Below are positions 55,365 through 64,000 of a stretch of DNA of 64,000 nucleotides, one piece after another. Each line of letters opens with the position of its first letter. The first letter of the stretch is position 1. The notes under the pieces were generated by a model. It worked only from the letters and a program-made list of their open reading frames with translations, was not told the DNA's origin and ran no database searches. Position numbers and translations under genes: made by a program. This DNA comes from Bettongia penicillata ogilbyi (Eukaryota > Chordata > Mammalia > Diprotodontia > Potoroidae), in contig JAJHZJ010000808.1 of the NCBI GenBank assembly GCA_023548195.1, positions 6,042,889 to 6,106,888 of the forward strand, read 5' to 3'.

Positions 55365-56027
55365 GGGGAGGAGCCAAGATGGCAGAGTAGAGAGACTCAT
55401 GTAAGCTAGCTCCGAACCCACAGCCCATAAATTTTCTGTTAAAAGAACTCCCCACAAATTCTGGAGCAGTGGAAGCTGTACAGCAACACAGTGGAGGAGA
55501 TTTCCGTTCCAGAGAGCCCTGAAAAACCGACCCCAAAGGTCCATTGCTCACTGGACAGCGGAGCCCAGCCCTGGCCACATGGCCCGGAGAGTAGCAGATC
55601 CGAGCAGGCTTCAGGGCCAGAACCTCCGGCAGCCGCGAAGGTCCCTCCACCCACAGGTGCTTCAGGTCAGTGAGAGAGGGTTCTGGGCTGGCCAAGAGGG
55701 GAGTGGGGTGTCTCCATAACTCAGGACCCCTCAGGAGGCAGCAGCGGAGACAGGGACAGCAGCAGACCCGGGCTCCCCAAGCAGACAGGACCTCAGATCC
55801 ATTACTGAAGGTCTCTGCATAAACCCCCTGAGGGAACTGAGCCTGGGAGGCAGCCCTGCCCCCACCTGAGCACCAGAACTTAAGCTCACATTGAATAGCA
55901 GCTGTGCCCACTGCTGAAAGCCCTGAGGCTGGGGAGCAGCATTTGAATCTCAGACCCCAAGCACTAGCTGGGCAGATCTAGGTGGGGGTGGAGAGGAATC
56001 TCAGAAGTCAAGTAACTGGGTGGGAAA
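55365..56027 (+). promoter_or_regulatory. HAL1 5' UTR and probable internal promoter with YY1-type site
   Basis: This is GC-rich, TATA-less sequence upstream of ORF1. CAAGATGGC at 55375-55383 matches the YY1 core placed near the same offset in the human L1 5' UTR, where it sets the transcription start. The antisense strand is open for 183 codons here (55360-55911), but this follows from base composition and no protein family is recognisable. Promoter function is inferred from homology to L1. Confidence 0.6.
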
Positions 56028-57131
56028 ATGCCCAGAAAAAGGAAGCAAAATAAGATCATAGAGAGCTACTTTATTGGGGAAGAGATGTTCCTTCCTCCTT
56101 TCATTTCTGATGACGAAGTACAATGCTTGCCATCAGAGAAGGATGTGGAGGTCGGGGCCTCTCTATCCCAGACATCCGAGGTGAATGTCCTGTGGGTTCA
56201 GGCCATGGAAGAGCTCAAAAAGGATTTTGAAAATCAAGTTAGACAGGTGGAGGAAAAACTGGGAAGAGAAATGAGAGAGATGCAAGAAAAGCATGAAAAA
56301 CAGGTTAATACCTTGCTAAAGGAGACCCAAAAAAATGCTGAAGAAAATAACACCTTGAAAAATAGGCTCACTCAATTGGCAAAAGAGGTTCCAAAAGCCA
56401 ATGAGGAGATGAATGCTCTCAAAAGCAGAATTAGCCAAATGGAAAAAGAGGTTCAAAAGCTCACTGAAGAAAATAGTTCTCTCAAAATTAGAATGGAACA
56501 GATGGAGTCTAACGACTTTCTGAGAAACCAAGAAATCACAAAACAAAACCAAAAGAATGAAAAAATGGAAGAGAATGTGAAATATCTCATTGGAAAAACA
56601 ACTGACCTGGAAAATAGATCCAGGAGAGACAATTTAAAAATTATGGGACTACCTGAAAGCCATGATCAAAAAAAGAGCCTAGGCATCATCTTTCATGAAA
56701 TTATCAAGGAAAACTGCCCTGAGATTCTAGAACCAGAGGGCAAAATAAGTATTGAAGGAATCCATGGATCACCACCTGAAAGAGATCCAAAAAGAGAAAC
56801 TCCTAGGAACATTGTGGCCAAATTCCAGAATTCCCAGGTCAAGGAGAAAATATTGCAAGCAGCTAGGAAGAAACAATTCCAGTACTGTGGAAATAAAATC
56901 AGGATAACACAAGATCTAGCAGCTTCTACATTAAGGGATCGAAGGGCGTGGAATAGGATATTCCAGAAGTCAAAGGAACTAGGACTCAAACCAAGAATCA
57001 CCTACCCAGGAAAACTGAGTATAATATTTCAGGGGAAAATATGGTCTTTCAATGAAACAGAGGACTTTCAAGCATTCTTGATGAAAAGACCAGAGCTGAA
57101 AAGAAAATTTGACTTTCAAACACAAGAATGA
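56028..57131 (+). CDS. HAL1 ORF1 protein (L1 ORF1p-type RNA-binding chaperone), intact
   Basis: An intact 367-residue ORF. The order matches L1 ORF1p: a basic N-terminus (MPRKRKQNKI), an acidic linker, a long coiled coil at about 55-190, an RRM-like domain at about 195-285 (NLKIMGLPE at 202-210, TPRNIVAKF at 258-266), and a C-terminal domain at about 286-362 (IRITQDLAASTLRDRRAW, then KPRITYPGKL). Length is close to the 338 residues of human ORF1p plus a longer coiled coil. Residues 108-170 form three 21-residue units starting N/S-x-LK, i.e. three heptads each. In the L1 family this protein trimerises through the coiled coil, binds its RNA cooperatively and acts as a nucleic-acid chaperone in a cytoplasmic RNP. 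The start has A at -3 and follows the long 5' UTR; an upstream in-frame start was not seen. There is no frameshift or premature stop, unlike the copy at 18.5-21.3 kb. Expression is inferred, not shown. Confidence 0.9.
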   Translation: MPRKRKQNKIIESYFIGEEMFLPPFISDDEVQCLPSEKDVEVGASLSQTSEVNVLWVQAMEELKKDFENQVRQVEEKLGREMREMQEKHEKQVNTLLKETQKNAEENNTLKNRLTQLAKEVPKANEEMNALKSRISQMEKEVQKLTEENSSLKIRMEQMESNDFLRNQEITKQNQKNEKMEENVKYLIGKTTDLENRSRRDNLKIMGLPESHDQKKSLGIIFHEIIKENCPEILEPEGKISIEGIHGSPPERDPKRETPRNIVAKFQNSQVKEKILQAARKKQFQYCGNKIRITQDLAASTLRDRRAWNRIFQKSKELGLKPRITYPGKLSIIFQGKIWSFNETEDFQAFLMKRPELKRKFDFQTQE

Positions 57132-57268
57132 GAAGAAGCATGGAAAAGTAAGCAGCAAAGAGAAGTCATAAGGGACTTACCAAAGATGAACAGTTTACAT
57201 TCCTACATGGAAAGACAATATTTGTAACTTTTAAAACTTTTCAGTATCTGAGTAGTTGGTGGGACCAC

Positions 57269-57372
57269 ACACACACATACACGCACACACACAAGCACGC
57301 ATGCACACACACATGTACATGTGTGCGCATACATACACATACACACATGCACGCACATACAGAGACAGAGAG
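57269..57372. repeat. CA-rich microsatellite in HAL1 3' UTR
   Basis: Imperfect (CA)n with ATACA, GCACG and TGTG interruptions. The related antisense copy carries an (ATGT)/(TG) tract at the corresponding place (about 19361-19394), so the tract is an ancestral part of the 3' UTR that expands and contracts. Confidence 0.85.
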
Positions 57373-58226
57373 TACAGAGTGAATTGAATAGAATGGGACC
57401 ATATCTTAAAAGAAATTAAGGTAAATGGTGAGAGAGAAATGTAGTGGGCGGAGAGAGGGTGAAATGGAATGGGGTAAATTATCTCTCATTCAAGAGGCAA
57501 GCAGGAGACTTTTTAGTGGAGGGAAAAAGAGAAGAGCTGAGGAAAAAACATGAAGTTTACCCTCATCACATTCGACTAAAGGAAGGAGTAAAATGCACAG
57601 TCATTTTGGTATGAAAACCTATCTTACAATACAGGAAAGTAGGGGAGAAGGAGATAAGCAAGGGGGGGGGGATGATAGAAGGGAGGGTAATGGGAGGAGG
57701 GAGCAATTTGAAGTCAAGACTCGGGGAGGGGCAGGATCAAGAGACAGAATAGAAACAATGAGGAGCAGGATAGGATGGAGGGTAATTCAGTTAGTCTTAC
57801 ACAACACGACTATTATGGAAGTCATTTGTAAAACTACACAGATTGGCCTATATTGAATTGCCTGCCTTCCCAAAGGGAATGGGTGGGGAGGGAGGGATGG
57901 GGAGAATTTGGAGCTCAAAGTTTTAGGAACAACTGTTTAGTATTGTCTTGCTACCAGGAAATAAGTAATACAGTTAATGGGGAATAGAAAGTCATCTGGC
58001 CCTATAGGACAAAAGAGAAGATGGGGACAAGAGAAGGGAGGGATGATAGAGAGAGCAGATTGATGATAGGGAAAATTAGAATGCTTGGTGTATTGGGGTG
58101 GGGAGAGGGGATAAATGGGGAGAAAATTTGGAACCCAAAATTTTGTGAAAATGAATGTAAAAAGTTAAATAAATAAATTTATATGAAAAAAATAAAAAAG
58201 AATTAAAAAAAAATACATGGTTATAA

Positions 58227-59489
58227 TGGATATGAGAAGCTTATAGCCTGTGCCTCCTAGGAACTCACAAACTGAAGGAAGAGAGAAGATATGTTGACAA
58301 TTTCAGTCTTCTTAATAATGAACTATATTTACATATTTTAGTCTTCTCTCTCTTCCTTTTGAAACAAAGAGAAACAACCAGTTATAGAGCAATAGATATA
58401 GTTGTTTTGCCTAGTCACCTCAGAGAAGTCAGCTTCTTTAACGTGGCCTCATTGCTGCTTTCCTTTCTGTGTTAAGACGTTCTATGCAATGGCTCCAGGG
58501 GATTAAGATGTTGAGCTACCACCATTTTATCTTCCCAAGACAGGTGGCACTTTATAGCCACACACACATCAAAGAACAATGACCTAAAGAGACAGGTTTC
58601 TAGCTCCCTACATCTTTCAACTGATCCATTCCTGGATCTAAGCCAATGTGTCTATGTTCATATTTCAGACATTTATCAGAAGAATGTTATGGTCTACTCA
58701 TCTAGGCTCAGTCTTAGGCCTGCTATAGGCTTATACTGGTCAAATGAAGTTAGTAAGCAGGTTCCTTCTAGATGTGACTATACTGCCCTTAGAAATACAT
58801 CCCAGTCTCCTTAGTGCACTCTCCTTCAAAGCCCTCCTCTATATACAAGAGAAGCATGTGGTTTCTCGGGGAGTTGCTCTTCGTGCTCAATTCCCCACAC
58901 CCCTCTATTCCCAGTAATTATACTTTGTCAGAGATTGAGCTAAAAGAACGATTGGTAGGTCACTTACAAGGGTAACTCAGAAGAGATAGCGATTGCTGTC
59001 TCAGAAATTAATTAGAAATTATTTCTCTTTCTCCGGTCTTTCTATCTCTTCTTTTGTATTTCTTTGTTTCAGAAGCCTAATGAAAATTCATTAAGAGACG
59101 TCTTCAAAAGAACAAAAGGTATAAGAGAGAAAAGAAAAATGTGAATAGGAGGCCAGGAGAAGAAAAATGATGGGGAAATAGGAAATGGAGAGACAAATAG
59201 AATGAGAAAAAGAGTTATTGCCTTTTATCTTTTTGAAACAGAAGAAAACATAGTTCTCCAGAAATGCTGAACAGAGATGTCCCAATCTGTTCCTCTTCTT
59301 TTTTTTCTTAAAGTGAATAATTAAACCTTCATATTGATGAGCTAATCTTAATCACAATTATGAAATAAATCCCAGGGAGTATAACTTTCCCCTTCCCTTA
59401 AACTGCAAAGTCAATTTACATCTCATCTCTGCCTTCTATTGTCATTCCAGAAACCAGAGTCTCTTTAGTTAGGAAGGTAGAGTAGTCAC
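58227..59489. other. Unassigned, no gene seen
   Basis: Right flank of the HAL1. No repeat or coding motif recognised. Confidence 0.35.
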
Positions 59490-59610
59490 ATATGTGTATA
59501 TATACATCTACATATACATAAATGTATATATGTATGTGTATACACATGTACATATACACATAGATGTTCATATGTGTATATCTTGTGTATGCATGTATAT
59601 ATCTATATGC
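59490..59610. repeat. TA/CA/TG microsatellite
   Basis: Degenerate alternating TATG/ACAT runs. A shadow ORF on the minus strand reflects them. Confidence 0.8.
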
Positions 59611-59979
59611 AAGAGAAATTCTCTTTCCAATGGGATAGCAATGTAACTTCATATTTGTGTACATTCTAATTCAATATGTAGACCTAAGATCTAGGAGTCC
59701 TATTTATACCTTTAGCTTACAGCACAGACAACTCTGATGAAAAGGAGAGAGAAAGAGATTCAGAAAGAAGACATCTTTTTGTTGTTTGCTTGGGGAAAGG
59801 TCTAAAGGGAGTGACCTTGAAAGACTGTAGATCCTGAGGGGGCAGGCACGTTGAGACTAATTCGAGGCAGCTCTTTCTTGTAGGGGAGGAGGGCCTATTA
59901 GAATCCTAGACTTAGCAGAAGAGTGCTTAAGCTGGTCTTTTCCAACTCCAACTTTTCCCACTCACTGAGACCCATCAGT

Positions 59980-60402
59980 AATTTGGGAGGCAATGTCATG
60001 CCTTGAACTTGGAATCACAGGATCTGAGTTTGAATCTTGACTCTGCCAATTTTAAGCTAAACTCTTGTCAGTCAATAAGCATTTATTAAGTACCTCCCAT
60101 GTGCCAGGCACTGTGCTAAGTGCTGATGAAATTCAGAAAAATAAAAGGTAGTCTGTGCTCTCCAGGAGCTTACAGTCTAACGAGGGAGACAGTATTCGAA
60201 TAACAAAGCTATATATAGGACAAATTAGAAATAATCAATAAAGGGAAAGTACTGAGATGATGACTTCCTGCTGAAGCCTTTCCTGATCATGTGAACTCAG
60301 GAAAGCTACATAACCCTTCTTGGCCTCAGTTTCCTTATTGGTAGAATAGATTTATCAGATGACCTCTGAGGTCCCTTCCAGCCCTAGGTCTATGAGCCTT
60401 TA
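59980..60402 (+). mobile_element. CORE-SINE split by an L2 tip
   Basis: First part 59980-60066 (CTTGAACTTGGAATCACAGG, GAGTTTGAATCTTGACTCTG). Second part 60272-60402 (TTGGCCTCAGTTTCCTTATT, GATGACCTCTGAGGTCCC, CCAGCCCTAGGTCTATGAG). The L2 tip lies between. Confidence 0.75.
60067..60271 (-). mobile_element. L2 3' end inside a SINE, antisense
   Basis: CAATAAGCATTTATTAAGTA, CATGTGCCAGGCACTGTGCT and CCAGGAGCTTACAGTCTAAC. SINE head sequence precedes it and SINE core sequence follows it. Confidence 0.85.
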
Positions 60403-60404
60403 AC

Positions 60405-60490
60405 TCAAATGAGCTTAAGGTCAGCCAGGTGGTAAATGACAGAGTTGGAATTTGGATCTAGATCTTCTGACTCTGACTCTTGCGCTGTAA
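60405..60490 (-). mobile_element. CORE-SINE remnant, antisense
   Basis: CAGCCAGGTGGTAAATGACA, GAGTTGGAATTTGGATCTAG and TTCTGACTCTGACTC. Confidence 0.55.
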
Positions 60491-60714
60491 GTAGATACTT
60501 CTCTTTTCTTCTCCCCCTCAACTTCACATCTGATGGGTTGGGGGAATGGAAAACCTTACATTGTCTCTCTCTTCAACAGGATTGGGAGCATTGCTGACTC
60601 TTTCTTATGGGAGGAGGTGGTATGAGTTCAAAATGGAGCAGAGATTCTTATGTGGCTGCAGAAAAAATCAGGGTTTCCTTCATTTATTTCTACTGAGAAG
60701 ATACTACTTATTTT

Positions 60715-60984
60715 CCTCAGCAATACCTCATTTATTGACACATCTTGCCAATTCTTCCTCCCCAATATCTCTTGCATTCACCCTCTTTTCTTTACTCACA
60801 CAAGCAGCATTCTTTGGCAACTACTCCTTACCTCTCCCCAGCAAAATTGTTGCATCCTCCTATTTAGATTCCTGATTTCCAGTCTTTTCCATTTCCAATT
60901 TATCCTCCACTCAACTGCCAAAATAGTTTTGCTAAAGCACAGGTTTAATCACATTACCTTACTCCTCAAGAATTTTCCATGACT
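60715..60984 (+). mobile_element. L2, part 1 of copy split by L1
   Basis: CATTTATTGACACATCTTGC through TTATCCTCCACTCAACTGCC and AAGCACAGGTTTAATCACAT. The last 17 bp are the L1 target-site duplication. Confidence 0.8.
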
Positions 60985-61446
60985 TCCCCAATGGATAAAT
61001 GGTCAAAGGATATGAACAGGCAATTTTCAGAGGAAGAAATTAAAGCTATCTATAGTCATATGAAAAAATGCTCTAATTCACTTTTGATTAGAGAGATACA
61101 AATCAAAAGAACCCTGAGGTACCACATCACACCTATCAGATTGGCAAACATGACAGAACAGGAAGATGATAAATGTTGGCAAGGAGGTGGGAGAGTTGGA
61201 ACACTAATACAGTGTTGGTGGAGCTGTGAGCTGATCCAGCCATTCTGGAGAGCAATTTGGAACTATGCCCAAAGGGCTACAAAAATGTGCATACCCTTTG
61301 ACCCAGCAGTACTTCTTCTAGGACTGTATCCCCAAGAGACCATAAAAACGGGAAAGGGTCCCACATGTACAAAAATATTTATGGCAGCACTCTTTGTGAT
61401 GGCCAAAAACTGGAAATCAAGGGGATGCCCATTAATTGGGGAATGA
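60979..61446 (+). pseudogene. L1 ORF2 C-terminal fragment
   Basis: 155 open codons matching the end of L1 ORF2p: SLLIREIQIKRTLRYHITPIRLANM, then the cysteine-rich segment, CIPFDPA, LLGLYPQE, CTKIFMAALFVMAKNW. In the cysteine segment the second Cys is Gly and the His is Gln (CWQGGGRVGTLIQCWWSC) compared with CWRRCSRVGTLIHCWWNC in the copy at 40.1-41.0 kb, so the zinc-knuckle-like motif is lost. The stop at 61446 is premature: homologous codons continue after it in the same frame. There is no endonuclease or RT domain, and the apparent start codon is fortuitous. No function is expected. Confidence 0.88.
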
Positions 61447-61982
61447 CTGAATAAATTATGGTATATGAATGTAATGGAATACTATTGTGCCATAAGAAAT
61501 GATGAACAGGAAGACTTCAGGGAGGCCTGGAAAGATTTATATGAACTGATGCTGAGCGAAAGGAGCAGAACCAGGAGAACTTTGTGCACAGCCACAACTA
61601 CAGTGTGTGAGAGTTTTTTCTGGTAGGCTTGGAACTTCATTGCAATGCAAAGACTTGAAAAGATTCCCAATGTTCTTTTAAGGCAAAATGCCTTCCACAT
61701 CTAGAGAAAGAACTATGGAATTCAATCTCAGAATGTTGCAGATCATTTTTGTGTATGTGTGTGTGTGTGTGTGTATTGCGCTTTGGTTTGTTAGATGATT
61801 TCTCCCACTCATTTTAATTCTTCTACACAGCATGATTATAGTGAAAATGTATTTATAGGAATGTATGTGTAGAACCTATACAAAATTGTATGCCATCTCA
61901 GGGAGGGAGGGGAAAATAATAATCTAAGTTATATGGTAGTTATTGTAGAACACTGAAAACAAACAAAATTAATTTAAAAAAA
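60985..61982 (+). mobile_element. 5'-truncated L1 (ORF2 C-terminus plus 3' UTR)
   Basis: A young-looking L1 tail with the last about 150 codons of ORF2, a 3' UTR containing a TG microsatellite (61746-61776) and a terminal poly-A. It is flanked by near-identical target-site duplications, AAGAATTTTCCATGACT at 60968-60984 and AAGAATTTCCATGACT at 61983-61998. It interrupts an L2 whose sequence resumes exactly afterwards. Strong 5' truncation is typical of L1 retrotransposition. Confidence 0.9.
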
Positions 61983-62432
61983 AAGAATTTCCATGACTCC
62001 TCACTGCCTCTAGTATGAAATACAAACTCTTCAGCTTGCCATTAAGAATCTCTCATACTCTGTCTCCTTTCTACCTTTCCAGAAATTTCACATTACTAGC
62101 TTTTGTACATTCTTTAGCCAAGCTCGCCTTCTTGCTGTTCACTGATCTCAGTATTCTGTCTCCTTCCCAGGGGCCTTTGCACAACTGTCTCCATCTTAAA
62201 AATTCCAAGTGTTCTTTAAGACTCAGAATATGTGCTACTTGCACATATTCTGTGCAATCCTTCCCGCTTGGGCTCTCTCTTCAAATTATCTTTAATTCTC
62301 ATATCTATTTACTTACTTATGTCACCTAATGGGATGTAAACTGCTTCTGTCTTTGCATATCCCCTTTGTGGTTCCTAGTACCATCCTTGAACATAGTAGG
62401 TCCTTAGTATACTCTTGTTGATTCCAAGTTGG
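61983..62432 (+). mobile_element. L2, part 2 to the 3' end
   Basis: Resumes with CTCACTGCCTCTAGTATGAA, then CAGGGGCCTTTGCACAACTG and the terminus TAGTACCATCCTTGAACATA. Confidence 0.85.
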
Positions 62433-62959
62433 TTATATTAAACAACTGGCTGGAGTTTGCCTTATCATTATAATCAGAATCTGGTAATCTCAAGCATTTT
62501 CCAAAGGCATTTGACTCAATTCAATTAAATTTCTCAGATGAGATTATTGCTTCACTATGTGGAATGATACTCACTGACTTAGAATTGTAGGGAAAACAAT
62601 TCACCTACCTCAGCATAAAATGGAGGAAACACCACTGATGATTTTGGAATTGGGGTATGGGATCTGGCATGATTAAGGCTGGAGCAACGATGTGACTATG
62701 GGGTAGCTCAGGACTTTGGGGGAATGAGCAGTGGTATCAGAGACAGGCAGAGGAGAGCCAAGGCAAGGCAGTTGGAATGGGCTAAGGAGCCACTGGGCTT
62801 CCCTGAGGTGGACAGTACTGACTACAGGCAGACAAGATGGCAGCAACCAGAGCGGAAGAAAAGTCGAAGGGTTCATGGACTTTCCCTCCTGCTCTCCCTC
62901 TACTCCCCCCACTCCTGGCTGTAAAACAAATAGCTAAGGTATATCTTTTTTAAATTTTT
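62433..62959. other. Unassigned, no gene seen
   Basis: G-rich stretch at 62640-62870 with overlapping ORFs of 66-79 codons on both strands and no recognised domain. Confidence 0.3.
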
Positions 62960-64000
62960 GGTCATTTCTCATCCCACTCCCCAACCTGTCCTTCCAGATG
63001 GAAGATTCTTTTCTCAGTCCTAGTCCTCTTTCACTTCTTTGTAGTATTTGACACCTTGATTTCCCTCTCCTGCATGATACTCTTTCCTCTATGGATATTT
63101 GTGACATTACTCTCTCCTTGTTCTCTTTCTACTTGTGTGACCTCTCCTCGGTCTTCTTTGTATTCACTATCATCCATATCATTCCTCCTAAATTTGGGTC
63201 TACCCCACTCAGCCTTGGGCCCTTTTTTCTCTCTTTACTGCCTTTCTTGGTGACCTCATTGGTTCCCATAATTATCTCTATGCAATTAACTCTCAGATCC
63301 CTATACTCAGCCCCAGTGTCTCACCTGAGCTTTAGTTCCACATCACCAGTTGCTTATGGGACATGTCAAACTGAATGTCCTAGAGAGATACCGAACCTGA
63401 CATGTCTAAAACAGGGCTTATCTTCTTTCAAACTGACCCCTCTTCCAAACACTCTCTGTCTGTAAACACGCACCATCAATCTTCCAGTTTCTGAGGTTTC
63501 TAACCTTCATCTTATCCTCAACGCCCCATTCTACCTCACCTCACATTTCTAATGTGCTGCCCAAACTTGTTTCTGACTCTCCAACATTTCCCGTTCGCTG
63601 CCTCTACTCTCTACTCACACAGCCATTACCTTAGTTCATTCAAGTCCTAATCATCGTTTTTCTAGACTAGGACAATGTCCTCCCGGTTAGTCAATCTGCT
63701 TCAAGCCTTACTCCAATCCCTCCTCCCTACAAGTGGCAAAATGATTTTCCCTAAGAACAGATCTGACATCTTATTCTCTCTACTCAAAAAATTCCATTTG
63801 TTTTCTATTTCCTCCAGAACCAAATATAAACATCTACATTAGAATTTTAGAGACCTTTATAACCTGACTCCAACCTTACTTTGCAGCTTCATATACTTCT
63901 AGACACTCTTTGATTTAACCGAACTAGTCTGCCCTCTGGACCTCATACATGGCATGTCCATCTCCCATCTCTGAGCCTTTCTGCTGACCATCCTGAGCTA
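62960..64000 (+). mobile_element. L2 LINE running off the window
   Basis: Sense L2 ORF2 region: CTTGGTGACCTCATTGGTTC, ATTATCTCTATGCAATTAAC, CACATCACCAGTTGCTTATG and TCCATCTCCCATCTCTGAGC. Small ORFs on this strand (for example 63091-63465) are fragments of the decayed RT C-terminus. The 3' end lies beyond base 64000. Confidence 0.88.

Larger units (their letters stand above)
55365..58211 (+). mobile_element. Complete half-L1 (HAL1) retrotransposon
   Basis: A full-length non-LTR element lacking ORF2. It opens with GGGGAGGAGCCAAGATGGCA, very similar to the known 5' end of mammalian L1, has a GC-rich 5' UTR of about 660 bp, one intact ORF1 (56028-57131), then about 1.08 kb of 3' UTR containing a CA-rich microsatellite, overlapping AATAAA signals near 58168-58177 and a short A-rich tail. 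Identical 15-bp target-site duplications (AAATACATGGTTATA) lie at 55350-55364 and 58212-58226, so both ends are defined. The stop of ORF1 runs directly into 3' UTR with no endonuclease or reverse transcriptase sequence, the defining feature of HAL1 elements known from mammals. A decayed relative with the same ORF1-to-3'UTR junction lies at 18526-21331, so the missing ORF2 is a family property and not a local deletion. By established L1 biology it would be mobilised in trans. Confidence 0.9.

Noticed and set aside
55360..55911. 183-codon minus-strand ORF across the HAL1 5' UTR
   Set aside because: It is antisense to a GC-rich 5' UTR with few stop codons by composition and has no recognisable protein family.
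62724..62937. Overlapping small ORFs on both strands in a G-rich block
   Set aside because: Open in several frames by composition, with no recognisable domain.

Overview
This 64 kb window is vertebrate nuclear DNA, almost certainly from a marsupial. It is AT-rich, has no bacterial-type coding density, and is built largely from interspersed repeats typical of metatherian genomes: tRNA-headed CORE-SINEs of the MAR/WSINE/MIR class on both strands, many L2 fragments, L1 fragments of several ages, two half-L1 (HAL1) elements, a little L3/CR1, probable LTR pieces and a hAT-like MITE. The species cannot be fixed from the sequence alone. I find no host protein-coding exon, tRNA, rRNA or snRNA gene that I can support. 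The window is best read as intergenic or deep intronic.

Layout. 1-6 kb: L1 and L2 remnants, a MITE, a 45-bp perfect tandem duplication. 6-15 kb: mostly single-copy with L3, SINE remnants and a purine-rich repeat. 15-24 kb: a dense stack in which L2 copies are split by SINEs, an antisense L2 tip and a decayed antisense HAL1, followed by an old L1 3' half and a microsatellite-SINE complex. 24-37 kb: gene-free, relatively repeat-poor DNA with scattered L2, L1 and a possible solo LTR. 37-46 kb: L2 fragments, an antisense L1 ORF2 end, GATA and CA microsatellites, an L1 split by an unidentified 415-bp repeat that recurs 1.3 kb further on. 47-50 kb: an AT/CA-rich tract holding a SINE, a GC-richer TG...CA block that looks like a solo LTR, and a short motif repeated in both orientations. 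50-55 kb: single-copy DNA and a SINE cluster. 55.4-58.2 kb: a complete HAL1 retrotransposon with a 15-bp target-site duplication and an intact 367-residue ORF1. 59-64 kb: an L2 interrupted by a young 5'-truncated L1, then another L2 running off the end.

The only intact gene is HAL1 ORF1: an L1-type RNA-binding chaperone with coiled coil, RRM and C-terminal domain and no reverse transcriptase. By established biology it would depend on a full L1 for mobilisation. The most useful observations are this element, the unidentified repeat pair near 44-46 kb, an L1 tip with a probable 3' transduction near 1.3-1.6 kb, the TG...CA block near 49 kb, and several single-copy segments that could be conserved non-coding elements.

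No previously undescribed biological system could be demonstrated. Repeat family assignments come from recognising consensus features by eye, so boundaries are approximate to about 10-30 bases unless a target-site duplication fixes them.
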